Shown here: positions 6,650-12,452 of the stretch, in pieces
Layout: every line of letters starts with the position of its first letter
How positions within the stretch are numbered: the stretch's first letter is position 1
Assembly (NCBI GenBank): GCA_050251415.1
Contig: JBFWMT010000066.1
Span: forward strand, 1-12,452
Length of the DNA stretch: 12,452 bases
Direction of reading: 5' to 3'
DNA from: UBA8514 sp050251415
Lineage (GTDB): Bacteria > Bacillota > Clostridia > Lachnospirales > Anaerotignaceae
Position numbers and translations under genes: made by a program
Notes under the pieces: generated by a model
What the model saw: the letters and a program-made list of their open reading frames with translations, nothing else
What the model was told of the DNA's origin: nothing
The model's database searches: none

Positions 6650-7873
6650 TTGTTTAAAACTTATGAGATAAACCAAGGTATAAGACTGCATTATTTAAAG
6701 GACAGCAAATTTAAAACTAACACAATTGCAATATTTATTAGAACAAAATTGAGTGCCGAAAATGCAACTAAAACAGCACTTGTGGCTGAATGTATTAAAG
6801 GTGGATGCACAAAGCATGTAACAAGACGGGATATGGCTGTGGTGCTTGAGGAGATGTATGGCAGTGTATTTGATGTATCTGTAATTAAACGAGGAGACGA
6901 ACAAATAATTTACACATACTTTGAGGGCATAAGGGGGTATGACGTTTTCGAAAAAGGCACAGAATTTTTGGGTGACATGTTATATAACCCAATAATTAAA
7001 GGAAATGCACTGAAAAAAGCGAAAAAAAGTTTAAAGGAAAGTATAGAAGCCGTGAGGGATGACAAAGGGGAATATGCCGTAGAGAGAATGACAGCGGAAA
7101 TGTGTGGGACAAAAGATAATTTTGGCGTGCCAACCCTTGGTTACAGTAAGGATGTCGATGGTATTGACGAGGATAACTTGAACAAGTACTACCATCATTT
7201 GATGACATGCGCGCCTATGGACATCTTTATTGTTGGTGATGGTGATGATGATATGGTGCGTAATAGATTTACGGAGATTTTTAGTGACGTACGGTGCAAC
7301 ATTGAAGAGGTACAGCACAGTGAATATAAAAGTAGCGAAGACAAACCAAAGATTTTTCTTGAACATGAACAGGTTAACCAGGGAAAGCTTTGCATGTGTT
7401 ATTCTACAGGGCTTAAAGTAGAAAAAAATAGCCTTCTGTCACTTATGGTACTTAATGAAATAATTGGCGGAGGGGCAAGTGGAAGGCTTTTTTTGGAGGT
7501 TAGAGAAAAAGAAGGTCTTTGTTATAGCATTGGCTCTTTTGTTTTTAAACACAAAATGTTGTTGGTGGTGCAGGCAGGCATAGACAAAAAAGCTTACGAC
7601 AAGGTTGTTGGGCTTATTGAAAATGCAATAAAGGACATTAAAAAAGAAATTGATGAAAAGTCTGTTGAGGACGGGAAAAAGAATATTATTAAGGCATATG
7701 AAGGTGTTGGCGATACACCTGTGGATAGGATAAATTTTGCATTTTCAATGATACTACTTGGGTTGGAATTTGAGCCTACGGAATTTATAGAGGAGATTAA
7801 AAAAGTTACTTCCGGGCAGGTGGCAGATTCTGCAAAGGTGCTTAAGTCAGAAATAATATACTTTCTTAGATGA
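6650..7873 (+). CDS. ymfF: M16 peptidase-like protein YmfF (EF-P modification-associated), lacking the zinc motif
   Basis: A 407-residue M16 (pitrilysin/insulinase) family protein like Bacillus subtilis YmfF, which databases also call YfmF, EF-P 5-aminopentanol modification-associated. The N-terminal domain has no HxxEH zinc motif: where it should lie the sequence reads ATKTALVAECIKGG. The C-terminal half does keep the substrate-binding Arg/Tyr pair, GRLFLEVREKEGLCYSI with Arg285 and Tyr292. It therefore looks catalytically inactive alone and complementary to the next protein. The start is TTG at 6650, supported by AAAGGAGGG at 6636-6644 about seven bases upstream; no ATG fits as well. It ends nine bases before ymfH, so the two are co-transcribed. 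No signal peptide or membrane segment is evident, so it is probably cytoplasmic. Its natural substrate is unknown to me. Confidence 0.85.
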   Translation: MFKTYEINQGIRLHYLKDSKFKTNTIAIFIRTKLSAENATKTALVAECIKGGCTKHVTRRDMAVVLEEMYGSVFDVSVIKRGDEQIIYTYFEGIRGYDVFEKGTEFLGDMLYNPIIKGNALKKAKKSLKESIEAVRDDKGEYAVERMTAEMCGTKDNFGVPTLGYSKDVDGIDEDNLNKYYHHLMTCAPMDIFIVGDGDDDMVRNRFTEIFSDVRCNIEEVQHSEYKSSEDKPKIFLEHEQVNQGKLCMCYSTGLKVEKNSLLSLMVLNEIIGGGASGRLFLEVREKEGLCYSIGSFVFKHKMLLVVQAGIDKKAYDKVVGLIENAIKDIKKEIDEKSVEDGKKNIIKAYEGVGDTPVDRINFAFSMILLGLEFEPTEFIEEIKKVTSGQVADSAKVLKSEIIYFLR

Positions 7874-7882
7874 GGTGGAGAG

Positions 7883-9133
7883 ATGGGGTTTACATTAAAA
7901 ACTGAAAATTCCCTTGGCGAAAAAATGTTTATTACAACATTGTCATCGGGGGCTAAATGTTATATAATTCCTAAGGATGGTTTTGGGAAGACCGAGGCTG
8001 TAGTTTCATTCAGGTATGGTTCGGCAGATTTAAGGTTTGAAACTTTTGGTGAAAGGATTACGTCACCGCTTGGCACAGCACATTTTATTGAGCACAAAAT
8101 GTTTGAAAAAGAGGACGGCAGTTATTTTACAGATTTTATTGCAGCAGGAGCAGACACAAATGCTTTTACAGACTTCAGCAAAACGGCATACTATTTTAGC
8201 TGTAAGGAGAATTTTGAGGAGAATTTTAAGCGTCTGCTTGAAATGGTTGGAAGTGTTTACTTTACAGATGAAAATGTTGAACGTGAAAAGGGAATTATTG
8301 GGCAAGAAATATCTATGTACGATGATGACCCGAACTGGATTGTATATTTTAATCTGCTAAAAAGACTTTATAAGAAACACCCTGTTCGATATGGTATTGC
8401 TGGAACAAAGGAAACTGTTAATGCTATGTGCAGTAATGACTTGAAGATGGCATTTGATGCCTTTTATGTGCCTGAAAACATGCGTATTGTGGTTTGTGGT
8501 AACGTGGAGTATGAACGCATAGCCCAAATAGCAGAGTCCGTTATTGAACCTAAGGCAGGCAGAACAAAGCGTGCGGTTATAAATGAGCCCACAGCCATAG
8601 GGCGAAATTATATAGCAGAGTCTATGGGGTTATCTAAAGCTGTATTTAACCTTGGGTTTAAGCTTGAGCCAGAAGAGATGGGAATAAAAAAGGTTTATGG
8701 CACAAAAATGCTGTTAGATATTATTGCGGGGGAAAGCAGTTATTTATATGGCAGACTTTTAAAAAACGGCTTGTTGGAAGATAGTATGGCATTGCAGTAT
8801 TTATGGGGAAGGCGATTATCCCTTAGTGTTATAATGGGAAAAAGCGATGCACCTAGGGACGTAGCAAACTGTATAGTCCGTGAAATTGAAAAGTTGAAGA
8901 AAAATGGCATAAGTACAGAAAGCTTTAACAGGGCAAAGAAGAAACACATAGGTAGGTTTATACGAGGGTTTAACAGCATTGATGCCATATGTATGGCACA
9001 AACTGAACTTTCGGTTATGGACTGCGATTTATTTGATGCTTTTGACATGATTAAAAATATGGAAAAAGATTATTTAGAGGATTTGCTTACGGATTTCGAT
9101 AAATTCGGTGCAGTGCTTTCGGTAGTGAAGTAG
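7883..9133 (+). CDS. ymfH: M16 zinc peptidase YmfH (EF-P modification-associated)
   Basis: A 416-residue M16 zinc peptidase resembling B. subtilis YmfH (also listed as YfmH). The inverted zinc motif is intact, His67-Phe-Ile-Glu70-His71 in AHFIEHKMFEKEDG. The third metal ligand is probably Glu142, in EREKGIIGQEISMYDDDP. The C-terminal half lacks a clear Arg/Tyr pair of the kind seen in YmfF, so the active enzyme is probably a YmfF-YmfH heterodimer, in the manner of mitochondrial processing peptidase. The ATG at 7883 follows AGGTGG with a short gap. An internal ATG at 7925 would remove the N-terminal strand that aligns with YmfH as I remember it, so 7883 is preferred. The neighbours are ymfF upstream (9 bases) and lgt downstream (31 bases). 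The link to elongation factor P modification is a database association; the substrate is not visible here. Confidence 0.88.
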   Translation: MGFTLKTENSLGEKMFITTLSSGAKCYIIPKDGFGKTEAVVSFRYGSADLRFETFGERITSPLGTAHFIEHKMFEKEDGSYFTDFIAAGADTNAFTDFSKTAYYFSCKENFEENFKRLLEMVGSVYFTDENVEREKGIIGQEISMYDDDPNWIVYFNLLKRLYKKHPVRYGIAGTKETVNAMCSNDLKMAFDAFYVPENMRIVVCGNVEYERIAQIAESVIEPKAGRTKRAVINEPTAIGRNYIAESMGLSKAVFNLGFKLEPEEMGIKKVYGTKMLLDIIAGESSYLYGRLLKNGLLEDSMALQYLWGRRLSLSVIMGKSDAPRDVANCIVREIEKLKKNGISTESFNRAKKKHIGRFIRGFNSIDAICMAQTELSVMDCDLFDAFDMIKNMEKDYLEDLLTDFDKFGAVLSVVK

Positions 9134-9164
9134 AGAACAAGACAAGTATATGGGGGGATTTTTA

Positions 9165-10034
9165 ATGACACCAGAGGTATGGTTTCCAAACATAGGCATA
9201 AAAATTGAACATTTAAGCCGTGTGGCGTTAAGCCTATTCGGCTTTGATGTTTATTGGTATGGGATTATAATTGGCAGTGCAATAATGCTTGCTGTATTGT
9301 TAATAATGCACGAGGCAAAAAGAACGGGTCAAAACCCAGATGAATATTTAGATTTTGGTATTTATACTATTATAATCAGCATTATTGGTGCAAGACTTTA
9401 CTACGTTATTTTTACCTGGGATGATTATAAAAACAATCTGATTAAAATATTTGCATTGCGGGAGGGTGGATTGGCCATTTATGGTGCTGTACTTACAGGC
9501 ATTGTTTGCGGTATTATTTACTCAAGGAAGAAGAAAAAGGATTTCTGGCTGATGGCCGATACCATACTACCAAGTGTTTTGCTAGGCCAGTTAATGGGAA
9601 GATGGGGTAACTTTTTTAATAGGGAAGCCTTTGGCGGATACACTGACGGACTGTTTGCTATGAGATATTTAAAAGAGCAAGTAGTGGACTCCAATATAAC
9701 TGCAGATATAATCAGCAAAATTATTAATGTAAATGGGGCAGAGTATATACAGGTTCATCCAACTTTTTTATATGAAAGTTTATGGAATTTGGCACTATTT
9801 ATTGGGCTGATTTTATTAAGAAAATATGGTAAGAAATTTAATGGGCAGATTGGTGCATTATATATTATTGGTTATGGCATTGGTCGATTTTGGATTGAAG
9901 GACTGCGAACAGACCAGCTTATTGTTGGAAGTACGGGCATTGCTGTAAGCCAGTTGGTTTCGGTGGTACTTATTATAGCAGGTATTGCTATTTACATTTT
10001 TAGAATCAAGAAGAGCAGAAAGTATATGTTTTAG
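9165..10034 (+). CDS. lgt: Prolipoprotein diacylglyceryl transferase
   Basis: Lgt transfers diacylglycerol from phosphatidylglycerol to the lipobox cysteine of prolipoproteins at the cytoplasmic membrane, the first step of lipoprotein maturation. The 289-residue protein has about seven hydrophobic segments. The signature GRWGNFFNREAFGG is present, with Arg146, Asn149 and Glu154 corresponding to key residues around Arg143 of the E. coli enzyme. GGLAIYG (101-107) carries Tyr106 where E. coli has His103, and GIGRFWIEGLRTDQL near the C-terminus holds the late conserved arginine. The ATG at 9165 is chosen because GGGGGGA (9152-9158) lies six bases upstream. The alternative ATG at 9150 overlaps that site and has none of its own. 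It is the third gene of the ymfF-ymfH-lgt string and ends before a terminator shared with rsmA. Confidence 0.95.
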   Translation: MTPEVWFPNIGIKIEHLSRVALSLFGFDVYWYGIIIGSAIMLAVLLIMHEAKRTGQNPDEYLDFGIYTIIISIIGARLYYVIFTWDDYKNNLIKIFALREGGLAIYGAVLTGIVCGIIYSRKKKKDFWLMADTILPSVLLGQLMGRWGNFFNREAFGGYTDGLFAMRYLKEQVVDSNITADIISKIINVNGAEYIQVHPTFLYESLWNLALFIGLILLRKYGKKFNGQIGALYIIGYGIGRFWIEGLRTDQLIVGSTGIAVSQLVSVVLIIAGIAIYIFRIKKSRKYMF

Positions 10035-10083
10035 GCAGCTTAGTAAAGACTTAATATACTGAACTCAAAAGAGGGTAATAGAA

Positions 10084-10135
10084 AATCGGCAAGGAAACCA
10101 CATTTATTGGTGGGTTTTCTTGCCGATTATTTTTT
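10084..10135. terminator. Bidirectional terminator between lgt and rsmA
   Basis: AATCGGCAAGGAAACC (10084-10099) pairs with GGTTTTCTTGCCGATT (10113-10128), 16 bp with one G-U pair, and ATTATTTTTT follows on the plus strand. Read on the minus strand, the same hairpin is followed by TTTTC, a weaker tail. It lies between convergent genes, 49 bases after lgt and 9 bases before the end of rsmA, so it probably serves both. Confidence 0.88.
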
Positions 10136-10144
10136 AACTTTACT

Positions 10145-11020
10145 TTATTTTTTTGACCGTCTGTATAATTCGTCGGACAAAAGTGCAAATTGTTGTATTG
10201 TAAGTGCCTCGCCACGGATTTTTTCGCTTACCCCTATAGAAGTTATAGCTTCGGTTATTTCCTCTTTGCTAATATTAAGCTTACCAAGGTTATTAAGGGT
10301 ATTCATAAGAGTTTTTCGCCTTTGACCAAAAGCACATTTTACAATATGAAACATAAAATCTTGGTCTATTATTTCTACTTTCTGTTTATTCAACAGATTA
10401 AGGGTTATAACTGCACTATCTACAGTGGGACGTGGCATAAAGCAGTTTGGAGGCACAATAAAATCCGTTTTTGCATCGGAATAAAACTGAACGGCAACTG
10501 AAAGTGCACCATAATCTTTTGTGCCTGCTGTAGCCTGCATGCGGGCGGCAACCTCACGCTGTACCATAACGGTTATGCTTTCAACATTTACCTTTTTTTC
10601 TAAAAGTTCCATAATGATGGGTGTTGTAATGTAATAAGGCAGATTTGCAACAACCTTTATTGGGTTGCCATTATTTTTTTCGTCAACAAGGGCATTTATA
10701 TCTAATTTTAATATATCCTCGTTTATTATCTCTAAGTTATCATAACCGCCTACCGTTTCTTTAAGAATAGGTATAAGGTTGTTGTCAATTTCAACTGCAA
10801 CTACTTTGCCAGCACTTTCTGCAAGGTATTGGGTAAGACTGCCGATACCAGGGCCTATTTCCAAAACAAAATCATCTTTAGTTATGTTTGCGGCAGATAT
10901 TATATTATCCAGTATATTGGAATCTATAAGAAAGTTCTGCCCAAAGTTCTTTTTAAAATAAAAATTGTTTTTCTCTATAATTTCTTTTGTTTTTAATGGT
11001 GAAGAAATGCGTTCTATCAT
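10145..11020 (-). CDS. rsmA: 16S rRNA (adenine(1518)-N6/adenine(1519)-N6)-dimethyltransferase
   Basis: RsmA (KsgA) dimethylates two adjacent adenines in the 3'-terminal hairpin of 16S rRNA using S-adenosylmethionine, late in small-subunit assembly; its loss gives kasugamycin resistance. The 291 residues show the family blocks in order: KNFGQNFLID (24-33), the SAM-binding motif VLEIGPGIGSLTQ (52-64), the acidic VEID (76-79), the catalytic NLPYY (126-130), and the later PRPTVDSAV and FGQRRKTLMN blocks. Length is normal for Bacillota. The ATG at 11020 lies seven bases from the upstream gene's stop codon, and its AGGA ribosome binding site lies inside that gene's end, so translation is probably coupled. 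It is convergent with lgt. I see nothing abnormal in the protein. Confidence 0.97.
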   Translation of the reverse strand: MIERISSPLKTKEIIEKNNFYFKKNFGQNFLIDSNILDNIISAANITKDDFVLEIGPGIGSLTQYLAESAGKVVAVEIDNNLIPILKETVGGYDNLEIINEDILKLDINALVDEKNNGNPIKVVANLPYYITTPIIMELLEKKVNVESITVMVQREVAARMQATAGTKDYGALSVAVQFYSDAKTDFIVPPNCFMPRPTVDSAVITLNLLNKQKVEIIDQDFMFHIVKCAFGQRRKTLMNTLNNLGKLNISKEEITEAITSIGVSEKIRGEALTIQQFALLSDELYRRSKK

Positions 11021-11027
11021 AAGTTTA

Positions 11028-11531
11028 TCATCCTATTCCTATTGCGTGTAAAAGACCAAAAGACAATGTTGAAACTATTATACCAGCAACCAATACACCA
11101 AGTATAATTACTGGAAAAGCCTTTCTTTTATCAAGCTTTAAAAGTGAGGCAATAAGAGCTCCTGTCCATGCGCCTGTACCTGGAAGAGGCACACCAACAA
11201 AAAGAAGAAGTCCAAAGTAGCCATACTTTTCTATTTGTTCACTTTTAGATAATGCCTTTGTTTCCAAACGTTCTACCAAGTTTTTAAGTGGTGTTCTTTT
11301 CAATAGCTTAAAAATTTCTTCTATTAAAATAAGTATAAATGGTATTGGTAAAATATTGCCTATAAACGAAATAACAAATGCGGGTAAAAGCTTCATGCCT
11401 AAAGCATATCCGGCTATTATGCCTCCTCTTAATTCCAGTATGGGCATAAGGGATATAATAAATACTATTACCTCATTTGAAATACTTCCACCTAAATGTT
11501 CTATAAAAAATTGAACTAAAGTTTCTGCCAT
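11028..11531 (-). CDS. COG2426 small membrane protein (putative small multidrug export protein)
   Basis: A 167-residue integral membrane protein of the COG2426 family, which databases label putative small multidrug export protein; I know of no firm experimental support for that role. Hydrophobic segments lie at roughly 20-42, 48-70, 104-128 and 136-160. Two conserved blocks stand out: PILELRGGI (30-38), with Glu33 and Arg35 within the first membrane segment, and GVPLPGTGAWTGALIA (113-128). The layout recalls DedA/VTT-type proteins with paired re-entrant motifs, but that is inference. The ATG at 11531 is preceded on the minus strand by AAAGGACGG (11541-11549) and a strong promoter. It is the first gene of a two-gene operon with rsmA, which may reflect shared transcription only. 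Confidence 0.85.
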   Translation of the reverse strand: MAETLVQFFIEHLGGSISNEVIVFIISLMPILELRGGIIAGYALGMKLLPAFVISFIGNILPIPFILILIEEIFKLLKRTPLKNLVERLETKALSKSEQIEKYGYFGLLLFVGVPLPGTGAWTGALIASLLKLDKRKAFPVIILGVLVAGIIVSTLSFGLLHAIGIG

Positions 11532-11567
11532 TAATCTATTCCGTCCTTTCTATATTTTAAACAACTA

Positions 11568-11597
11568 ATTATATAAGGTTTTATGCAATTTTGTCAA
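11568..11597 (-). promoter_or_regulatory. Sigma-A promoter of the COG2426-rsmA operon
   Basis: Read on the minus strand, a perfect TTGACA (11592-11597) and a perfect TATAAT (11568-11573) are separated by 18 bases. The leader to the ATG at 11531 is about 30 bases and contains AAAGGACGG. This is the strongest promoter match in the window and suggests steady, high expression. Confidence 0.88.
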
Positions 11598-11623
11598 TGT
11601 GCATATGCTAAAAGAACCATGCA

Positions 11624-11629
11624 TATAAT
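11624..11629 (+). promoter_or_regulatory. Possible -10 box for the right-edge gene
   Basis: TATAAT lies 29 bases before the ATG at 11653 and back to back with the minus-strand promoter. No recognisable -35 box is found 16-18 bases upstream, where GCATATGC (11601-11608) sits instead. The call rests on the perfect -10 match and on the need for a promoter in this divergent gap. A start near 11636 would leave a very short leader. Confidence 0.35.
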
Positions 11630-11652
11630 TACAAAAAAGGGAGGTATGACCG

Positions 11653-12452
11653 ATGTATAACAGAAGATATGATAGGAAAACGATTATATTGAAGCAGGAA
11701 ACAGACAGCTTTTCTAAAAGCGCAGGGCAGACGGCTGTTGCGGCCATAGAGATTAAAAACGGTAAAGGTCGTATTAATTTGCAAGGCAAAGCAGAGGAGG
11801 GCAGCCATATTTACCTTGTAGGGGCAGACAGGGGCTCAAATATATGTGCCGATTTAGGACAGGTGGGCAAAGCAGAGTTTAACCCAGAAAATGTTTCGGG
11901 CAGTGCTAAGACAATAGAAAATTTTGACATTGTTGTTCTGGGAAAACGTGAAAATGACGGCAACTTTGGTTGGAGCGCATATGTTGGATTTTTAAACGGT
12001 AGACGTGAGTGGCGTAAAAATATTTCAACAGTGAAAAAAAATGAAGACAAGGTTCAGCCAGTGGTTGCGGTAGAAAAACCGCAGAAAAAAGTAGAAATAC
12101 CCCAGGAAAAACTAGAAAAAACGCAGGTAAAAGTAGAAAAATCACAGCCGGAAGGAGAAAAATTACAGGAAGTGGCAGAAATTATTGAAATTGAGCCACA
12201 GACAGAGAAATTAGAAATTGTACAAAAACAAGAAGTTATGCAACAAGCTAATGTTGAGGAAGAAGTGACAAAGACAGTAATGCCCAAGGCAGAAATAAAC
12301 CCTTTGGCAGAAAAGATATTGGAAATGTCAAAAAATTCGTCCAATGGAGAACAAGAGGATATACATGATACATTTAAGCGCATTGTAAAAAGTTTTAACC
12401 GAGAGAGGAAAAATTTGGAAGATATAGGGGTTTTGTCACTGTCAGAAATAAT
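11653..12452 (+). CDS. Unrecognised protein with a low-complexity 7-residue repeat linker, truncated at the right edge
   Basis: An ATG at 11653, preceded by AAAGGGAGGT (11637-11646), opens a frame with no stop to the end of the window: 266 complete codons, so the C-terminus is missing. I do not recognise the family. Residues of about 10-115 look like a compact beta-rich domain with alternating hydrophobic strands (AVAAIEIKNGKGRINL, HIYLVGADRG, NFDIVVLGKR, WSAYVGFLNG). Residues 140-174 are five imperfect heptads of the form VEKxQxK, followed by a charged Glu/Lys/Gln-rich linker to about 225. A second, probably helical region follows (NPLAEKILEM, DTFKRIVKSFNRERKN). There is no signal peptide or membrane segment in view. 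It is divergent from the COG2426-rsmA operon. The layout of a sensing or binding domain, a linker and a second domain is inference, and no function is proposed. Confidence 0.8.
   Translation, partial: MYNRRYDRKTIILKQETDSFSKSAGQTAVAAIEIKNGKGRINLQGKAEEGSHIYLVGADRGSNICADLGQVGKAEFNPENVSGSAKTIENFDIVVLGKRENDGNFGWSAYVGFLNGRREWRKNISTVKKNEDKVQPVVAVEKPQKKVEIPQEKLEKTQVKVEKSQPEGEKLQEVAEIIEIEPQTEKLEIVQKQEVMQQANVEEEVTKTVMPKAEINPLAEKILEMSKNSSNGEQEDIHDTFKRIVKSFNRERKNLEDIGVLSLSEI
12070..12174 (+). repeat. Five imperfect 21-base tandem repeats inside the right-edge gene
   Basis: Units start at 12070, 12091, 12112, 12133 and 12154. The first encodes VEKPQKK and the next VEIPQEK, LEKTQVK, VEKSQPE and GEKLQEV. 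Glu (position 2) and Gln (position 5) are constant in the protein and Lys (position 3) nearly so. The unit is in frame, so copy number could vary without breaking the gene. The reverse strand of this stretch gives a cysteine- and phenylalanine-rich open frame that is only a shadow. Confidence 0.85.

Noticed and set aside
6650..7873. ymfF as a degraded pseudogene because it lacks HxxEH
   Set aside because: The frame is intact and full length and the Arg/Tyr pair is kept. Absence of the zinc motif is the normal state of this partner.
12054..12383. A minus-strand frame for a Cys/Phe/Ser-rich repetitive protein
   Set aside because: Its repeats are the reverse complement of the 21-base repeats in the plus-strand gene, which has a good ribosome binding site and a longer frame.
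1..12452. Mobile elements, CRISPR arrays, tRNA or rRNA genes, phage or defence genes
   Set aside because: I looked for transposase-like frames, regularly spaced direct repeats and tRNA-like folds and saw none; the only tandem repeats are the in-frame 21-base units at 12070-12174.

Overview
The window is AT-rich DNA from an anaerobic, low-GC Gram-positive bacterium, most probably a member of the Clostridia. This rests on the strong AGGAGG-type ribosome binding sites, the codon use, an oxygen-sensitive 2-hydroxyacyl-CoA dehydratase system, a clostridial But/Cat-type CoA-transferase and a ymfF/ymfH peptidase pair. No species can be named from the sequence alone. I see no mobile element, CRISPR array, tRNA or rRNA.

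Layout. (1) 135-1334 (+): an archaeal-type phosphoglycerate mutase-like protein of the alkaline phosphatase superfamily, possibly a homoserine kinase, ending at a strong terminator (1386-1430). (2) 1574-6476 (+): a fermentation operon with a near-consensus promoter at 1574-1602. It encodes the ATP-dependent activator, the two dehydratase subunits and, after a structured 159-base spacer, a single-chain acyl-CoA:carboxylate CoA-transferase, and it ends at a clear terminator. (3) 6650-10034 (+): a ymfF-ymfH-lgt gene string. The two M16 peptidase-like proteins appear to share one active site, and Lgt attaches lipid to prolipoproteins. (4) 10145-11531 (-): a COG2426 membrane protein and rsmA (ksgA) in one operon under a TTGACA-N18-TATAAT promoter, convergent with lgt across a shared terminator hairpin. 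(5) 11653-12452 (+): the 5' part of an unrecognised gene that runs off the window and carries five imperfect 21-base (7-residue) repeats.

How the genes fit together. The CoA-transferase would load CoA onto a 2-hydroxy acid. The activator would send one ATP-energised electron to the dehydratase, which removes water to give the 2-enoyl-CoA. This is the core of the hydroxyglutarate, acrylate (lactate) or Stickland-type reductive branches. The sequence does not fix the substrate: no dehydrogenase, Etf, enoyl-CoA reductase or decarboxylase lies in the window. The other genes are housekeeping (lipoprotein maturation, 16S rRNA methylation). I found no convincing wholly new system. The points most worth a second look are the dehydratase/But-type transferase pairing, the folded spacer between them, the split-site M16 pair and the truncated repeat-bearing gene at the right edge.
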